DNA of 64,000 bases, from assembly GCF_019263745.1 (NCBI RefSeq), contig NZ_CP077107.1, positions 1,674,001 to 1,738,000 on the forward strand, given 5' to 3'. The DNA comes from Methanospirillum hungatei (lineage in GTDB: Archaea; Halobacteriota; Methanomicrobia; Methanomicrobiales; Methanospirillaceae). Of the stretch, positions 63,735 to 64,000 are shown piece after piece. Under the pieces are notes generated by a model. It was not told where the DNA came from. It did no database searches and worked only from the letters and a program-made list of their open reading frames with translations. Within the stretch, counting starts at the first letter, position 1. Each line of letters opens with the position of its first letter. Both the position numbers and the translations under genes were made by a program.

Positions 63735-64000
63735 ATGCGATCTGTTACAACTCCGGGAGGTATTTTTTACAACGGTGAATGCATCTCTGGATCTGTTCTT
63801 ATTCCGGATAACTCCGTTGATCTCATCATAACTGATCCTCCCTATGGCATTGAAGGGGACAAACTCCACCGGCACTATAACCGGGATGAATCATTTGTAA
63901 CAGATGGATATGTAGAAATCCCAGCGGAGGATTATGAATCATTTACAAAGGACTGGATCGGTCAGGCTGAGCGTATTCTCAGGCCTGGAGGTTCTCTTTA
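63735..64000 (+). CDS. DNA methyltransferase, DPPY-type (3' end outside window)
   Basis: The first 88 codons of a type II-like adenine-N6 or cytosine-N4 methyltransferase. The catalytic motif is TDPPYGIEGD at about residues 33-42, preceded by YNGECISGSVLIPDNSVDLI, and ILRPGGSLY appears at the window edge. The early DPPY indicates the class in which the catalytic motif comes before the SAM motif. It may be solitary or part of a restriction system. It follows the CBS regulator by ten bases. Confidence 0.85.
   Translation, partial: MRSVTTPGGIFYNGECISGSVLIPDNSVDLIITDPPYGIEGDKLHRHYNRDESFVTDGYVEIPAEDYESFTKDWIGQAERILRPGGSL

Overview
The window is a stretch of a euryarchaeal chromosome, most likely a methanogen of the order Methanomicrobiales and probably close to Methanospirillum (inferred from gene content and style, not from a database search). 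Archaeal markers include RNA polymerase subunits K, N and a ferredoxin-containing D, eL18, aIF1, topoisomerase VI, deoxyhypusine synthase, an archaeal glutamyl-tRNA synthetase, RNase J and a mevalonate-type isoprenoid set. PAS-, CBS- and TPR-rich proteins are abundant, as in Methanospirillum.

Region by region. 1-7.4 kb: an MFS exporter cut by the window edge, a HAD phosphatase, a five-PAS regulator with an N-terminal winged helix, and a membrane histidine kinase overlapping a CheY-like regulator. 7.4-10 kb: a membrane-anchored Hjc-like nuclease and a second CheY gene split by a complete IS66-family element (8150-9778) with an exact 8-bp target duplication. 10-15 kb: a radical SAM/SPASM enzyme, a YycJ-like metallohydrolase, ATP-dependent DNA ligase, and the spermidine genes speD-speE. 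15.2-28.7 kb: one long minus-strand housekeeping run (gltX, idsA, RNase J, fni, ipk, mvk, memo, rpsB, eno, rpoK, tRNA-Pro, rpoN, rpsI, rplM, rpl18e, rpoD, rpsK, rpsD, rpsM, tRNA-Ser). 28.8-33.1 kb: deoxyhypusine synthase and four consecutive CBS-domain proteins. 33.2-36.6 kb: a GTPase/OapB/OapC operon (the ArvABC-type set tied to vesicle formation), aIF1 and cobyric acid synthase. 36.5-39.4 kb: a small Cys protein coupled to a long coiled-coil protein, then NadM coupled to LarB. 39.4-50 kb: hisS, top6B-top6A, a prepilin-type peptidase, a PIN-ATPase-KH protein, leuS and a DUF5611 protein.

50-64 kb is the accessory part. It holds CorA, a UPF0175/DUF3368 toxin-antitoxin pair, a DUF2178-like membrane protein with an XRE regulator and a palindromic operator, a MntA-HepT toxin-antitoxin pair bracketed by perfect 36-bp direct repeats, a YIP1/CARDB/MacB-like ABC operon, a NOG1-like GTPase, three TPR proteins (one secreted, with 7-residue tandem repeats and a Cys-rich tail), a secreted protein, AT-rich decayed DNA with a possible ferritin remnant, a CBS transcriptional regulator, and the start of a DNA methyltransferase.

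Functional links: SpeD and SpeE make the spermidine that deoxyhypusine synthase consumes. NadM can make the dinucleotide that LarB modifies. The Fni/IPK/MvK/IdsA set supplies archaeal lipid precursors. No CRISPR array or rRNA gene was seen. The strongest sequence-level observations are the IS66 insertion scar, the repeat-flanked MntA-HepT cassette, the LarB-NadM coupling and the vesicle-GTPase operon.
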